Assembly (NCBI RefSeq): GCF_029542205.1
Contig: NZ_CP113783.1
Coordinates: forward strand, 1,913,001 to 1,977,000
Direction of reading: 5' to 3'
DNA: 64,000 nt
DNA from: Pseudoxanthomonas sp. SE1
GTDB taxonomy: Bacteria > Pseudomonadota > Gammaproteobacteria > Xanthomonadales > Xanthomonadaceae
Position 1 is the first letter of the stretch. Each line of letters begins with the position of its first letter. Made by a program: the position numbers and the translations under genes. Under the pieces are notes generated by a model that was not told the DNA's origin, did no database searches, and saw only the letters and a program-made list of their open reading frames with translations. This document shows positions 43,607 to 51,037 of the stretch, one piece after another.

Positions 43607-45681
43607 GCGGCTTCGGCCCCGGACAGGCGTTGCAGGTCGACGGTGATCTGGCGCTGCGCGGACAGGCTCAGGTCGACCACTTCACGTGCCTGCGCCACGT
43701 AGTAGGCCAGTTGCTCGTCGCTGCGCACGAGCGAGCGCTCCAGCGCGCCTTCGAGGCTTTCCAGGCGCGCCAGCAAGGCGTCGTTGGACTCGCCGAAGCG
43801 GGCGACCACGCTGCCCAGCGCATCGCCGAGGCCGGCGACCTCGGTGGCGCCGGCGGCGACCTGTGCGGCGACGTGTTCGAGCTTGCCGGTCTCGGCCTGA
43901 ACGTGGTCGGTGAAGCGGGTGCCGACGCGATCCAGCAGGTCGGCGGAAGTGGCGACCAGCGCATCGATGGCACCCCGCTGTTCGGTGGAAGCATGGTTCA
44001 CCGCGTCGAGCAGGGTCTGCAGCGTGCCCATCATCTGGGTGCGCTCCTCAAGCATGGCGGTATCGCGGACCATGCTGTCGGAAAGCTTCTGGCGGAGTTC
44101 CGCGATCACGTCGGCGGCGGCGCGCGGTGCTTCGGACGCCACCTGCACCAGTTGCGAGATCTCGGCGATGGTCTGCGCGGCGTGCGCCTGCGCCTGGGTG
44201 GTGATGTCCTCCGCACTGCGTGCGAGCGCATCGCAGATGTCCTGCTGCAGGCGTGCGGTCTGCGCGCCTGCATGTTCCCACTGCTCGCGCAGGGAGGCGC
44301 TCATCGCGGCCAGGCGTTCGGCCCACGCCGCCAGCCTCTCGTCGTCCTGTGCCGCCAGCGTCTGCTGAAGGCCGGCATGCGAGCGCTCCATCGCCTGCAG
44401 CAGCTCGGTGGCATGGCGTTCGATGCCGCCTGCCGCCGCCGCCAGCGCGTGTTCGTTGCGCGCGGCGATCCCGGCGCTGGTGGCCTCCTGTCGCGCAAGC
44501 GCCTGGTTCCAGTTGTTCGACAGTTCGGCGGCGTTGCGCTCCAGCCGCGTGGACACCCCGTCGAGAACGGCGGCACTGCGCTGCTCGAAACTGGCGGCCA
44601 GCCGCTCGGACAAGGCCTGCATCTGGCCGGTGAGCGTGTCGTTGGTCTGGCGCTGCTGCTCGATCGCCGTGGTCCAGCTGGCGGCTGCGGTGGTGGAGGC
44701 GGCGTCGAAACCGGCGGTCAGGCCATCGAGCTGGCGCTGCACCGCCTGCGTGACGGCGTCCTGCATCGCCGCGCTCTCGCGTGCGAGCCCTGCGAGCGTC
44801 GCCTCGGTCGCCGGCTGCAGCGCGGCGACCACGGCCCGGGCGCTGGCGTCGACACCCGACTTCAAGGCCTGCTCCAGTGAGGCCGCGAGCTGCACCTGCG
44901 CCGCTTCGGTGCGTTCGTGGAACGCCTGCTGGTTGACGACGAGGCGTTCGCCGGTGGCGTTGTTCTGGTGTTCGATCGACGCGACCATCGCCTGCAACCG
45001 GTCCACGAGGTCGGGCATCAGCGCGGCCTGCTGCTGCAGCAGGCGGAAGGATTCCTCGCGCTGGAACGATTGGGAGTGCACGCGCAGCGAGGTCGCGATT
45101 TCGCCATCGAGGTCCTGCACGGCCTGCACCCGTTCGCGACGGCAGAGCGCCGCCAGCAGGCCGAGCACCGCCGAGGTGGCGACGCCCGCGATCGAGGTGC
45201 CGAAGGCGAATGCGAGCCCCTTGACCGGCGCGCCCAGTGAACCGCGGATGGCGTCGAGATCGGTCGCGCTTTCCAGCGCCAGGCCGGTGCCCCGCAACGT
45301 GGCCATCATGCCGAGGAGGGTGCCCAGCATGCCCAGCAGTACCAGCAGGCCGACCAGGTACGGCGTCAGCGCCGGTGCGGGCAGGGCGACGCGCTCGCCT
45401 TCGATGCGCTGCCGCACCGACGGGCGCAGGCCCGGTGGCAGCAGCGCCAGCCACGCGTGCAGGCCACTGCCGGCGGCGGAGGTATCCGCGACGGCCCGCA
45501 CCAGTGTGGCGGTGGCCTGCCGGTAGCGGTGCAGTTCGACCGCGCCGGCCACATAGCAGGCGCAGATGACCAGCGTGACCACGACGCCCAGCGCATGCGT
45601 GCCGACGTAACCCACGCCGATCCAGGTGACGATGGCGAGACCCAGCAGGAACAGGGCGGCGAGGAGAGGGGTTCTGATCAT
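43603..45681 (-). CDS. DUF802 protein: ExbB/MotA-like channel core with a very long helical tail
   Basis: This 692-residue protein has four hydrophobic segments, near residues 5-26, 29-49, 106-127 and 154-179. The last two carry the MotA/TolQ/ExbB pattern: LLGMLGTLLGMMATLRGTGL and GLAFAFGTSIAGVATSAVLG. From about residue 195 to the end it is almost all Ala/Gln/Glu/Leu-rich helix, about 490 residues of coiled coil, projecting into the cytoplasm by topology. That plan (channel core plus long tail, next to a MotB-like protein) is the one of ZorA in Zorya defence, though the sequence group is DUF802. Its start overlaps the DUF3348 stop (ATGA). The coupled function (force on a cytoplasmic or envelope target) is unknown. 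Confidence 0.85.
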   Translation of the reverse strand: MIRTPLLAALFLLGLAIVTWIGVGYVGTHALGVVVTLVICACYVAGAVELHRYRQATATLVRAVADTSAAGSGLHAWLALLPPGLRPSVRQRIEGERVALPAPALTPYLVGLLVLLGMLGTLLGMMATLRGTGLALESATDLDAIRGSLGAPVKGLAFAFGTSIAGVATSAVLGLLAALCRRERVQAVQDLDGEIATSLRVHSQSFQREESFRLLQQQAALMPDLVDRLQAMVASIEHQNNATGERLVVNQQAFHERTEAAQVQLAASLEQALKSGVDASARAVVAALQPATEATLAGLARESAAMQDAVTQAVQRQLDGLTAGFDAASTTAAASWTTAIEQQRQTNDTLTGQMQALSERLAASFEQRSAAVLDGVSTRLERNAAELSNNWNQALARQEATSAGIAARNEHALAAAAGGIERHATELLQAMERSHAGLQQTLAAQDDERLAAWAERLAAMSASLREQWEHAGAQTARLQQDICDALARSAEDITTQAQAHAAQTIAEISQLVQVASEAPRAAADVIAELRQKLSDSMVRDTAMLEERTQMMGTLQTLLDAVNHASTEQRGAIDALVATSADLLDRVGTRFTDHVQAETGKLEHVAAQVAAGATEVAGLGDALGSVVARFGESNDALLARLESLEGALERSLVRSDEQLAYYVAQAREVVDLSLSAQRQITVDLQRLSGAEAA

Positions 45682-46346
45682 GGTGTTCCGGAAACGTGCG
45701 AAGTGCGAAGGGCGGCGAGCAGCGCTTCGATGGGGTGGAAGCGGACGTCCAGCTCGGCGAGCAGGACGTCCTGCAGGTCGCGGCGGAAAGTAGGGAGCCA
45801 GGCGTCGTCGGGCGCGTCGGCGTTGGCCCGCTTCAGCCGCTCGAAGTACTGGCCGAGCAGGGTGGGGGTCGTGGCCAGCAGGGCGTGTTCGCGCGGGCTC
45901 AGCGTCATCTCCATGACGGCGTCGACCTCCGCCAGCCTCGCCTGCTCGGGTGAGCCCGTGGCCAGTGCATCACGCAGGCGCCCGCGCAACGGGCCTGTGG
46001 ACGCCAGCAGGGACCGCTGGAGGTCCACGCAGTGGCGACGGAACGGCGCGAAATCCTCGCCGGTCAGTTTCTCGAGTTTGTCGGTGCGCATGATGGCGGT
46101 CCGCAAGCTGGCGCGCACGCGGGCGCAGGCGGCTGCTTCGCCTTCGGCCTGGGTCGGGAAGGAACCGGGCGTTGGCACCGCGTCGAGTGCGCGCGACAGT
46201 GCGATGGCGCGGTTCCAGTCGATCCACTGGCCCAGTCGCTCGGAAAGGGCGGGGCCGGCGGAAGGCGCGCCGACGTCGCCCAGTCGGGCAAGGAGTCGTA
46301 CGAAGGCCGGGGCCGACACCGGCGCCCGTTGTTGCACTGCTGCCAC
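45678..46346 (-). CDS. DUF3348 protein, first gene of the motor-like cassette
   Basis: This protein of about 222 residues matches the DUF3348 type, of unknown function. It is helical and soluble: SAPAFVRLLARLGDVGAPS, LGQWIDWNRAIALSRALDAV, LRTAIMRTDKLEKLTGEDFA, FRRHCVDLQRSLLASTGPLR and LATTPTLLGQYFERLKRANA are its main blocks. The frame is open far upstream, but that part is the antisense of the ssrA terminator and runs into ssrA, so a start close to the conserved part is needed: GTG at 46346 or TTG at 46358. A -10-like TAAAAT (minus strand, 46370-46375) lies just before. The gene is coupled to DUF802 by an ATGA overlap. Confidence 0.8.
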   Translation of the reverse strand: MAAVQQRAPVSAPAFVRLLARLGDVGAPSAGPALSERLGQWIDWNRAIALSRALDAVPTPGSFPTQAEGEAAACARVRASLRTAIMRTDKLEKLTGEDFAPFRRHCVDLQRSLLASTGPLRGRLRDALATGSPEQARLAEVDAVMEMTLSPREHALLATTPTLLGQYFERLKRANADAPDDAWLPTFRRDLQDVLLAELDVRFHPIEALLAALRTSHVSGTP

Positions 46347-46453
46347 GCTGACGCTCAAAAAAGACGGCGATTTTACAGGAAGCACCAAGTCGACTGATCG
46401 GCAAATGGTCCGTTCATTGGCAATCTGAGCTGACGGATGCGGGCGGGCAAAGA

Positions 46454-46483
46454 AAAAGCCGGAACCTTGCGGTTCCGGCTTTT
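46454..46483 (-). terminator. Rho-independent terminator of ssrA
   Basis: A 13-bp perfect stem (AAAAGCCGGAACC / GGTTCCGGCTTTT) with a 4-base loop lies 8 bases beyond the tmRNA 3' end. On the minus strand it ends in a run of T. The flanking A and T runs allow action in both directions. Confidence 0.9.
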
Positions 46484-46490
46484 CTTCAAA

Positions 46491-46844
46491 TGGTGGAGGT
46501 GGGCGGAATTGAACCGCCGTCCGAAGGCACTCCATCCCCGGTACTACATGCTTATCCCGCCGTTGAGTCTCGTCCTGCAGCAGCACGGTGGGCAAAGCGC
46601 ACCGCAGAACCAGCCTGTTTTAGGTTGACCGGGTGCTGACAGGCAGCCACTCCCGGCGATTCCGTGATGATGACCTTACGCTGCGAGCACGGACACAAGC
46701 AGTTTCAGGGCTTACGCCTTAAGCGGCGAGAGCGTAGTTGTCGTCGTTGGCAACTAGAGTTTTGCCGCTGGATTTACGAGGAAAGCTGCCCCCTCGGCAT
46801 GCACCAGGCAACTTCGCAACCCCCGTCGAAGCCAGTGCACCCCC
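46491..46844 (-). ncRNA. ssrA: Transfer-messenger RNA (tmRNA)
   Basis: tmRNA rescues stalled ribosomes with SmpB. On the minus strand the 5' end GGGGGTGCACTGGCTTCGAC (46844 down) pairs with the 3' end CACCTCCACCA (to 46491) as the seven-pair acceptor stem, and GGTTCAATTCC is the T-arm. The resume codon starts the tag reading frame at 46751 and it ends at a TAA at 46719: the tag is ANDDNYALAA. The end CCA is encoded. The length is 354 bases. It lies 210 bases from the end of the smpB gene on the same strand. Confidence 0.97.
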
Positions 46845-46872
46845 GGGAGTCAGAAACGTCCTGACAAGGGCA

Positions 46873-46901
46873 AGTGTAGGGGCGGGCACCTCGCTTCACA
46901 A
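46873..46901 (-). promoter_or_regulatory. Promoter of ssrA
   Basis: On the minus strand TTGTGA (46896-46901) and TACACT (46873-46878) are 17 bases apart. Transcription would start near 46866, about 20 bases before the mature 5' end, in keeping with RNase P removal of a 5' leader. Confidence 0.6.
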
Positions 46902-47054
46902 GGCGCAGCAAGGGCGATGTTCAGTCTCGTGAGGCCAAGCCCCCTTGGTAAGGGGGCGAATTCGCGCGTGAGCGCGAATGGGGGATCGGCAGCGCGCGTC
47001 GGGGCCCGAGATGTGCGAAGCAAATCTTGGGGGTTTCATCGCGAAGCGATGGAG
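46902..47054. other. Hairpin-rich spacer between smpB and ssrA
   Basis: Three perfect small inverted repeats follow one another: GCCCCCTT / AAGGGGGC (46939-46957), ATTCGCGC / GCGCGAAT (46960-46979) and CATCGC / GCGATG (about 47037-47051). The last is next to the smpB stop and may be part of its 3' end. No T run, gene or known repeat family was recognised. Confidence 0.5.
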
Positions 47055-47543
47055 CTACGCATCCTTGTTGTGCCGGCGCATGACGCGCGACTTCTCGCGT
47101 GCCCAGTCGCGGTCCTTCTCGGTGGCGCGCTTGTCGTGCGTCTGCTTGCCCTTGGCCAGCGCCAGTTCGGCCTTCACCTTGTTGCCCTTCCAGTACAGCG
47201 AGGTGGGCACCAGCGTATAGCCGTCGCGCTCGACCTTGCCGATCAGGCTGTCGATCTCGTTCCGGTGTAGCAGCAGCTTGCGCGTGCGGCGATCGTCCGC
47301 GACCACATGGCTCGAAGCCTGGATCAGCGGGGTGATCTGCGCGCCGAACAGGAAGATCTCGCCATTGCGGATGGTGGCGTAGGCCTCGGTGATGTTGGCG
47401 CGTCCGGCGCGGATGGCCTTCAGCTCCCACCCCTGCAGGGCGAGGCCCGCCTCGTGGCGTTGCTCGAGGTGGTACTCGTGACGGGCGCGCTTGTTCAGCG
47501 CGATCGTGCCCGTTGCTTTATTCTTGTCCGGTTTCTTTGCCAT
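47055..47543 (-). CDS. smpB: SsrA-binding protein SmpB
   Basis: SmpB binds tmRNA and brings it to stalled ribosomes. The 162-residue protein has the family sequence [40 protein letters not shown] and the basic C-terminal tail [20 protein letters not shown] that enters the empty mRNA channel. The ATG at 47541-47543 begins [12 protein letters not shown], the normal start. Its RNA partner ssrA lies downstream on the same strand; ratA lies divergently upstream, the usual arrangement in this bacterial group. Confidence 0.97.
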   Translation of the reverse strand: MAKKPDKNKATGTIALNKRARHEYHLEQRHEAGLALQGWELKAIRAGRANITEAYATIRNGEIFLFGAQITPLIQASSHVVADDRRTRKLLLHRNEIDSLIGKVERDGYTLVPTSLYWKGNKVKAELALAKGKQTHDKRATEKDRDWAREKSRVMRRHNKDA

Positions 47544-47584
47544 CCGTCCTATTGTCGCCGAAGGCGGAACCCTACGCGAGCCAC

Positions 47585-48013
47585 ATGCACACGATCCGCC
47601 GCAGCGCACTGGTCGAACACTCGGCCACCCGGATGTTCGACCTGGTCAATGACGTGGCGGCCTATCCCCGCCGGTTCGACTGGTGCAGCGCCGCCCGGCT
47701 CATCGAGCAGGATGAAAACCGCCTGGTGGCCCGTCTGGACCTGGGGCTGGGCTCGCTGAGCACGTGGTTCACCACCGAGAACACGCTGGACCGTCCGCAC
47801 CGCATCGACATGAACCTGGTCGATGGCCCATTCCGCAAGCTGCATGGCCGCTGGGATTTCCATGCGCTGGATGAGTCAGCCTGCAAGGTCACGCTGACGC
47901 TGGAGTTCGAACCGTCCAGCCGCCTGCTGGCGCCGGCGATGGCGATCGGCTTCCAGGCGCTCGCGGACCGCATGGTGGACGACTTCGTGCGTGCCGCCGA
48001 TCGCGGGGAATGA
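47585..48013 (+). CDS. ratA: RatA-family START-domain protein
   Basis: This 142-residue protein is of the RatA/coenzyme Q-binding (COQ10-like) START family. Typical segments are [33 protein letters not shown] and [17 protein letters not shown]. coli RatA was reported to block 70S ribosome assembly, while relatives act as ubiquinone chaperones; the sequence alone does not decide between the two. It is divergent from smpB and one base ahead of rnfH, the normal order. Confidence 0.9.
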   Translation: MHTIRRSALVEHSATRMFDLVNDVAAYPRRFDWCSAARLIEQDENRLVARLDLGLGSLSTWFTTENTLDRPHRIDMNLVDGPFRKLHGRWDFHALDESACKVTLTLEFEPSSRLLAPAMAIGFQALADRMVDDFVRAADRGE

Positions 48014-48014
48014 G

Positions 48015-48263
48015 ATGCGCGTAGAGGTGATCCGGGCCTGGCCGCACCGGTTCGAGTCGGTGCAGCTGGATTTGCCAGCCGGCGCCACCGTGGCCGATGC
48101 GCTGGCTGCGAGCGGTTTCGACGGCGTGCAATCGGCCGCGATCGCGATTCACGGCGTGAATGCGACGGCAGGAACCGTGTTGAACGAGGACGACCGCGTG
48201 GAAGTGCTGCGGCCGCTGCTGATCGATCCGAAGGACGCGCGCCGTCGACGGGCGCGCAGATAG
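48015..48263 (+). CDS. rnfH: RnfH-family ubiquitin-like protein
   Basis: This 82-residue protein has the beta-grasp fold of the RnfH (RatB) family: MRVEVIRAWPHRFESVQLDL, GATVADALAASGF and the C-terminal DDRVEVLRPLLIDPKDARRR. Its function is not established. It starts one base after the ratA stop and is surely co-transcribed. The basic tail RRRRARR ends the protein. Confidence 0.92.
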   Translation: MRVEVIRAWPHRFESVQLDLPAGATVADALAASGFDGVQSAAIAIHGVNATAGTVLNEDDRVEVLRPLLIDPKDARRRRARR

Positions 48264-48278
48264 CAGGTCAGCCGCGCC

Positions 48279-48671
48279 TCAGCGGCGGCCGCCCTTCTTC
48301 TTTTCCTTGGCCAGGTTGGGGCCGAACTTGCGCACGTCGCGCGACAGCTGGAGGTCGGCTTCGGGGAAGTATTCGCCTTCCCAGCTGGCCAGCACGTCGC
48401 CGTTGAAGACCAGGGTGAGATTCTTGATCTCGGTCGTGCCACGGCGATTGGTGCGGTTGCTGGCGGTGTAGTCCCAGCGGTCGGCATGGAACGGATCGGC
48501 GATCGACGGGCTGCCCAGCAACGACTGCACCTGCTGCTTGGTCTGGCCTGCCTGCAACTGGTCGACGGCCGTCTTTTCGAGCAGGTTGCCCTGGTAGATC
48601 GGCTGCTTGTAGAGAATGCCGCAGCCGGCAGTGGCGGAAGCAAGGACGGCGACCAGCAGGAATTTGCGCAT
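48279..48671 (-). CDS. bamE: Outer-membrane assembly lipoprotein BamE (OmlA/SmpA)
   Basis: BamE is a lipoprotein of the BAM complex, which inserts beta-barrel proteins in the outer membrane. The 130-residue protein has a signal peptide with lipobox TAGC (Cys17), then IYQGNLLEKTAVDQLQAGQT and KQQVQSLLGSPSIADPFH, the family signature, and a C-terminal extension ending in KEKKKGGRR. On the minus strand TACAGT lies at 48681-48686, only 9 bases before the ATG, a possible -10 of a near-leaderless mRNA. It is divergent from fur, as described for omlA-fur in xanthomonads. Confidence 0.95.
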   Translation of the reverse strand: MRKFLLVAVLASATAGCGILYKQPIYQGNLLEKTAVDQLQAGQTKQQVQSLLGSPSIADPFHADRWDYTASNRTNRRGTTEIKNLTLVFNGDVLASWEGEYFPEADLQLSRDVRKFGPNLAKEKKKGGRR

Positions 48672-48773
48672 GGGGCAGGTACTGTAGGAAACCGGGCCGA
48701 TGATACACTCCCGCGCACCGCCGCAACCGAGCTTCAGGCAGCTGGCGCTAAACCGAGAGTGAACGGAGACGCC

Positions 48774-49178
48774 ATGGAATCGCAGGACCTTCGCAAAGTC
48801 GGCCTCAAGGTCACCCACCCGCGCATGCGCATCCTGGAGTTGTTGGAGCAGAAGAATTCCCAGCACCACCTGAGCGCGGAAGACATCTATCGCCAGTTGC
48901 TGGATCACGGTGACGAAATCGGCCTGGCAACGGTGTATCGCGTGCTGACCCAGTTCGAGGCCGCAGGCTTGGTGTTGAAGCACAACTTCGAGGGCGGCCA
49001 GGCCGTCTACGAACTGGACCGCGGCGGCCACCACGACCACATGGTGGATGTGGACACCGGCAAGATCATCGAGTTCGAGAGCGTCGAGATCGAGAAGCTG
49101 CAGCGCGAGATCGCCGCCAAGCACGGCTATGAGCTGGAAGAGCACTCGCTGGTGCTGTACGTGCGCAAGAAGCGCTGA
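48774..49178 (+). CDS. fur: Ferric uptake regulator Fur
   Basis: Fur represses iron-uptake genes when loaded with iron. The 134-residue protein has the winged-helix DNA-binding domain (VGLKVTHPRMRILELLEQKN, GLATVYRVLTQFEAAGLVLK) and the metal site HHDHMVDVDTGKIIEFES. The C-terminal CxxC pair of some Fur proteins is absent here. TACACT at 48704-48709 is a possible -10. It is divergent from bamE with 102 bases between the starts; no clear Fur box was seen in that gap. Confidence 0.96.
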   Translation: MESQDLRKVGLKVTHPRMRILELLEQKNSQHHLSAEDIYRQLLDHGDEIGLATVYRVLTQFEAAGLVLKHNFEGGQAVYELDRGGHHDHMVDVDTGKIIEFESVEIEKLQREIAAKHGYELEEHSLVLYVRKKR

Positions 49179-49196
49179 CGCTTCGAGAGTCCCGGC

Positions 49197-49262
49197 TGTG
49201 GGAGCGACGTCAGTCGCGATGAAGCACCGCGGCCGGTCATCGCGACTGACGTCGCTCCCACA
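49197..49262. repeat. REP-like (GTGG type) inverted repeat, copy 5
   Basis: Arms from 49197 (begins TGTGGGAGCGACGTCAGTCG) and to 49262 (ends GACGTCGCTCCCACA) are perfect reverse complements over 23 bases with a 20-base spacer. It lies between the convergent ends of fur and recN and probably ends both transcripts. Confidence 0.87.
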
Positions 49263-49280
49263 ATTGAAAAACTGACGCTG

Positions 49281-50948
49281 TCAGACCGCGTTGGCCAGCA
49301 GACGCTTGGCCGCGGCATGCGCCTCCTTGCTGACTTCCACGCCGCCCAGCATGCGGGCCAGCTCTTCCTCGCGCTGCTTGGCCGCCAGCTTCTCGACCGC
49401 GCTCTGGGTCATGCCATCGACCGGTGCCTTGCTGACGCGATAGTGCGCATGGCCCTGCGCGGCGACCTGGGGCAGGTGGGTGACGCACAGCACCTGTCGC
49501 TGGGCGCCGAGGGCGCGCAGTTTCTGGCCGACGATCTCGGCGACTGCGCCGCCGATGCCGGTATCCACTTCGTCGAAGATCATGGTGGGAACGGCATCCA
49601 GGCCGAGCGCAGCCACTTCGATCGCCAGTGAAATGCGTGCGAGTTCGCCGCCGGAGGCGACCTTGCGCAGCGGCCGCGGCGGCTGGCCGGCGTTGGCGGA
49701 TACCAGGAATTCCACGCGTTCCGCGCCTGTCGGGTCCGGGCGCTCGCCGTCCTGGGCCTCCAGCGCGATCTCGAAACGACCGCCGCCCATCCCCAGTTCG
49801 CCGATCAGAGCGGTCGTGGTGGCGCCGAGGGTCTTGGCCGCATGCTGGCGCGTGCGGGTCAGGGCCGAAGCAGCGTCACGCCAATGCGCCCGCGCGGTAT
49901 CGATCTCGCCGTTGAGCTGGAGCAGGCGTTCGCCGGCACCGCGCAGCGATTCCAGTTCGGCCGCCAGCCGGTCATGCTGCTCCTGCAGGCCGTCCAGCGG
50001 CACGCGGTGCTTGCGGGCAAGGTCGTGCACGCGGGCGAGCTTGCGCTCCAGCGCATCGAACTGCAGGGGTTCGCCATCGAGATCGTCGCGTACCTGGCCG
50101 AGCAGGGATAGGGCTTCCTCGACCTGGATCGCCGCGCCCTCCAGCAGCGCATCCACGTCGCGCAGCCGGGGCTCGTGCTCGACCTGGCGGGCGAGGTCGG
50201 CGCGCACCTGCTGCAGGTGGCGGGTCAGCGACGGGGCTTCCTCGCCGGCCAGCTGGCCCAGCGCCGCGTCGCAGGCCTGGATCAGGCCGGTGGCGTGGGC
50301 CTGGCGGCGATGGCTGGCCACCAGTGCGTCAAGCGCCGTCGGCGACAGGTCCTCGCGCTGCAGTTCGGCCAACTGGTGCTCCAGATAATTGATCCGGTCA
50401 GAGACATCGCCCTGGCCGGACAACTGTTCGCGTTCGCGCAGGAGGGTGCTCCACTTCTGCGCCGCGCCGCGCACCGCGCTGCGCTCGTCGCCGTTGCGGG
50501 CGAAGGCATCCAGCAGGTCCAGCTGGCTCTGGCGGGCGAGCAGGGCCTGGTGTTCATGCTGGCCGTGGATCTCCACCAGGCGGGCCGCGAGATCGGAAAG
50601 CTGCGACAGCGTCACGCTGCGGCCATTGATCCATGCACGCGAGCCGCCATCGGCGCGGATCACCCGGCGGAGCTGGCACTGGCCGTCATCATCCAGTTCG
50701 TTGTCCGCCAGCCACGCCTGTGCCGGCGACCCCGGTCCGGCCGAGAACTCGGCGGAGAGTTCCGCGCGTTCGGCGCCATGCCGGACCACGCCGCTGTCGG
50801 CCCGCAGGCCGGACAGGAAGCCGAGCGCGTCCACCAGCAGCGATTTGCCGGCGCCGGTTTCGCCTGAAATGACGGTCATGCCATCGCCGAACTCCAGCTC
50901 GGCGGCGCGGACGACGGCGAAATCCTTGATGGCGAGGTGTCTGAGCAT
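49281..50948 (-). CDS. recN: DNA repair protein RecN
   Basis: RecN is an SMC-like ATPase for double-strand-break repair. The 555-residue protein has Walker A at 29-36 (SGETGAGKS, after MLRHLAIKDFAVVRAAELEF), a central coiled coil, and the C-terminal half with the signature KVASGGELARISLAIE and Walker B VPTMIFDEVDTGIGG, then LCVTHLPQVAAQGHAHY. The ATG at 50948 starts the conserved part. It is divergent from hrcA with 89 bases between. No SOS box that I would recognise is present in that gap. Confidence 0.96.
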   Translation of the reverse strand: MLRHLAIKDFAVVRAAELEFGDGMTVISGETGAGKSLLVDALGFLSGLRADSGVVRHGAERAELSAEFSAGPGSPAQAWLADNELDDDGQCQLRRVIRADGGSRAWINGRSVTLSQLSDLAARLVEIHGQHEHQALLARQSQLDLLDAFARNGDERSAVRGAAQKWSTLLREREQLSGQGDVSDRINYLEHQLAELQREDLSPTALDALVASHRRQAHATGLIQACDAALGQLAGEEAPSLTRHLQQVRADLARQVEHEPRLRDVDALLEGAAIQVEEALSLLGQVRDDLDGEPLQFDALERKLARVHDLARKHRVPLDGLQEQHDRLAAELESLRGAGERLLQLNGEIDTARAHWRDAASALTRTRQHAAKTLGATTTALIGELGMGGGRFEIALEAQDGERPDPTGAERVEFLVSANAGQPPRPLRKVASGGELARISLAIEVAALGLDAVPTMIFDEVDTGIGGAVAEIVGQKLRALGAQRQVLCVTHLPQVAAQGHAHYRVSKAPVDGMTQSAVEKLAAKQREEELARMLGGVEVSKEAHAAAKRLLANAV

Positions 50949-51002
50949 GCGGCGGATTGTAAGCGGTGCCGGCTCAGGTTCTGAGACACCGGGGCGTTCG
51001 AC

Positions 51003-51031
51003 TTGCAATGCCGCGGGCGCAACGTTATCTA
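51003..51031 (+). promoter_or_regulatory. Promoter of hrcA with the start site at or near the ATG
   Basis: TTGCAA (51003-51008) and TATCTA (51026-51031) are spaced by 17 bases. The ATG of hrcA is at 51038, so transcription would start at about the start codon. No ribosome site is seen. No CIRCE element (TTAGCACTC inverted repeat) is found here or before grpE or dnaK. Confidence 0.5.
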
Positions 51032-51037
51032 ACGGAC

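Noticed and set aside
46491..46560. A possible tRNA gene, since GGTTCAATTCC and an encoded CCA are present on the minus strand
   Set aside because: These are the T-arm and acceptor end of tmRNA; the tag reading frame and the matching 5' end at 46844 are present.
46347..46595. An N-terminal extension of the DUF3348 protein by about 80 codons
   Set aside because: The extra part is read across the ssrA terminator and the 3' end of ssrA; structural RNA and hairpin explain the bases, so a later GTG or TTG start is used.
46902..47054. Hairpins between smpB and ssrA as a CRISPR or attachment-site remnant
   Set aside because: The inverted repeats are all different and are not spaced regularly; there is no integrase gene and no copy of the tmRNA 3' end.
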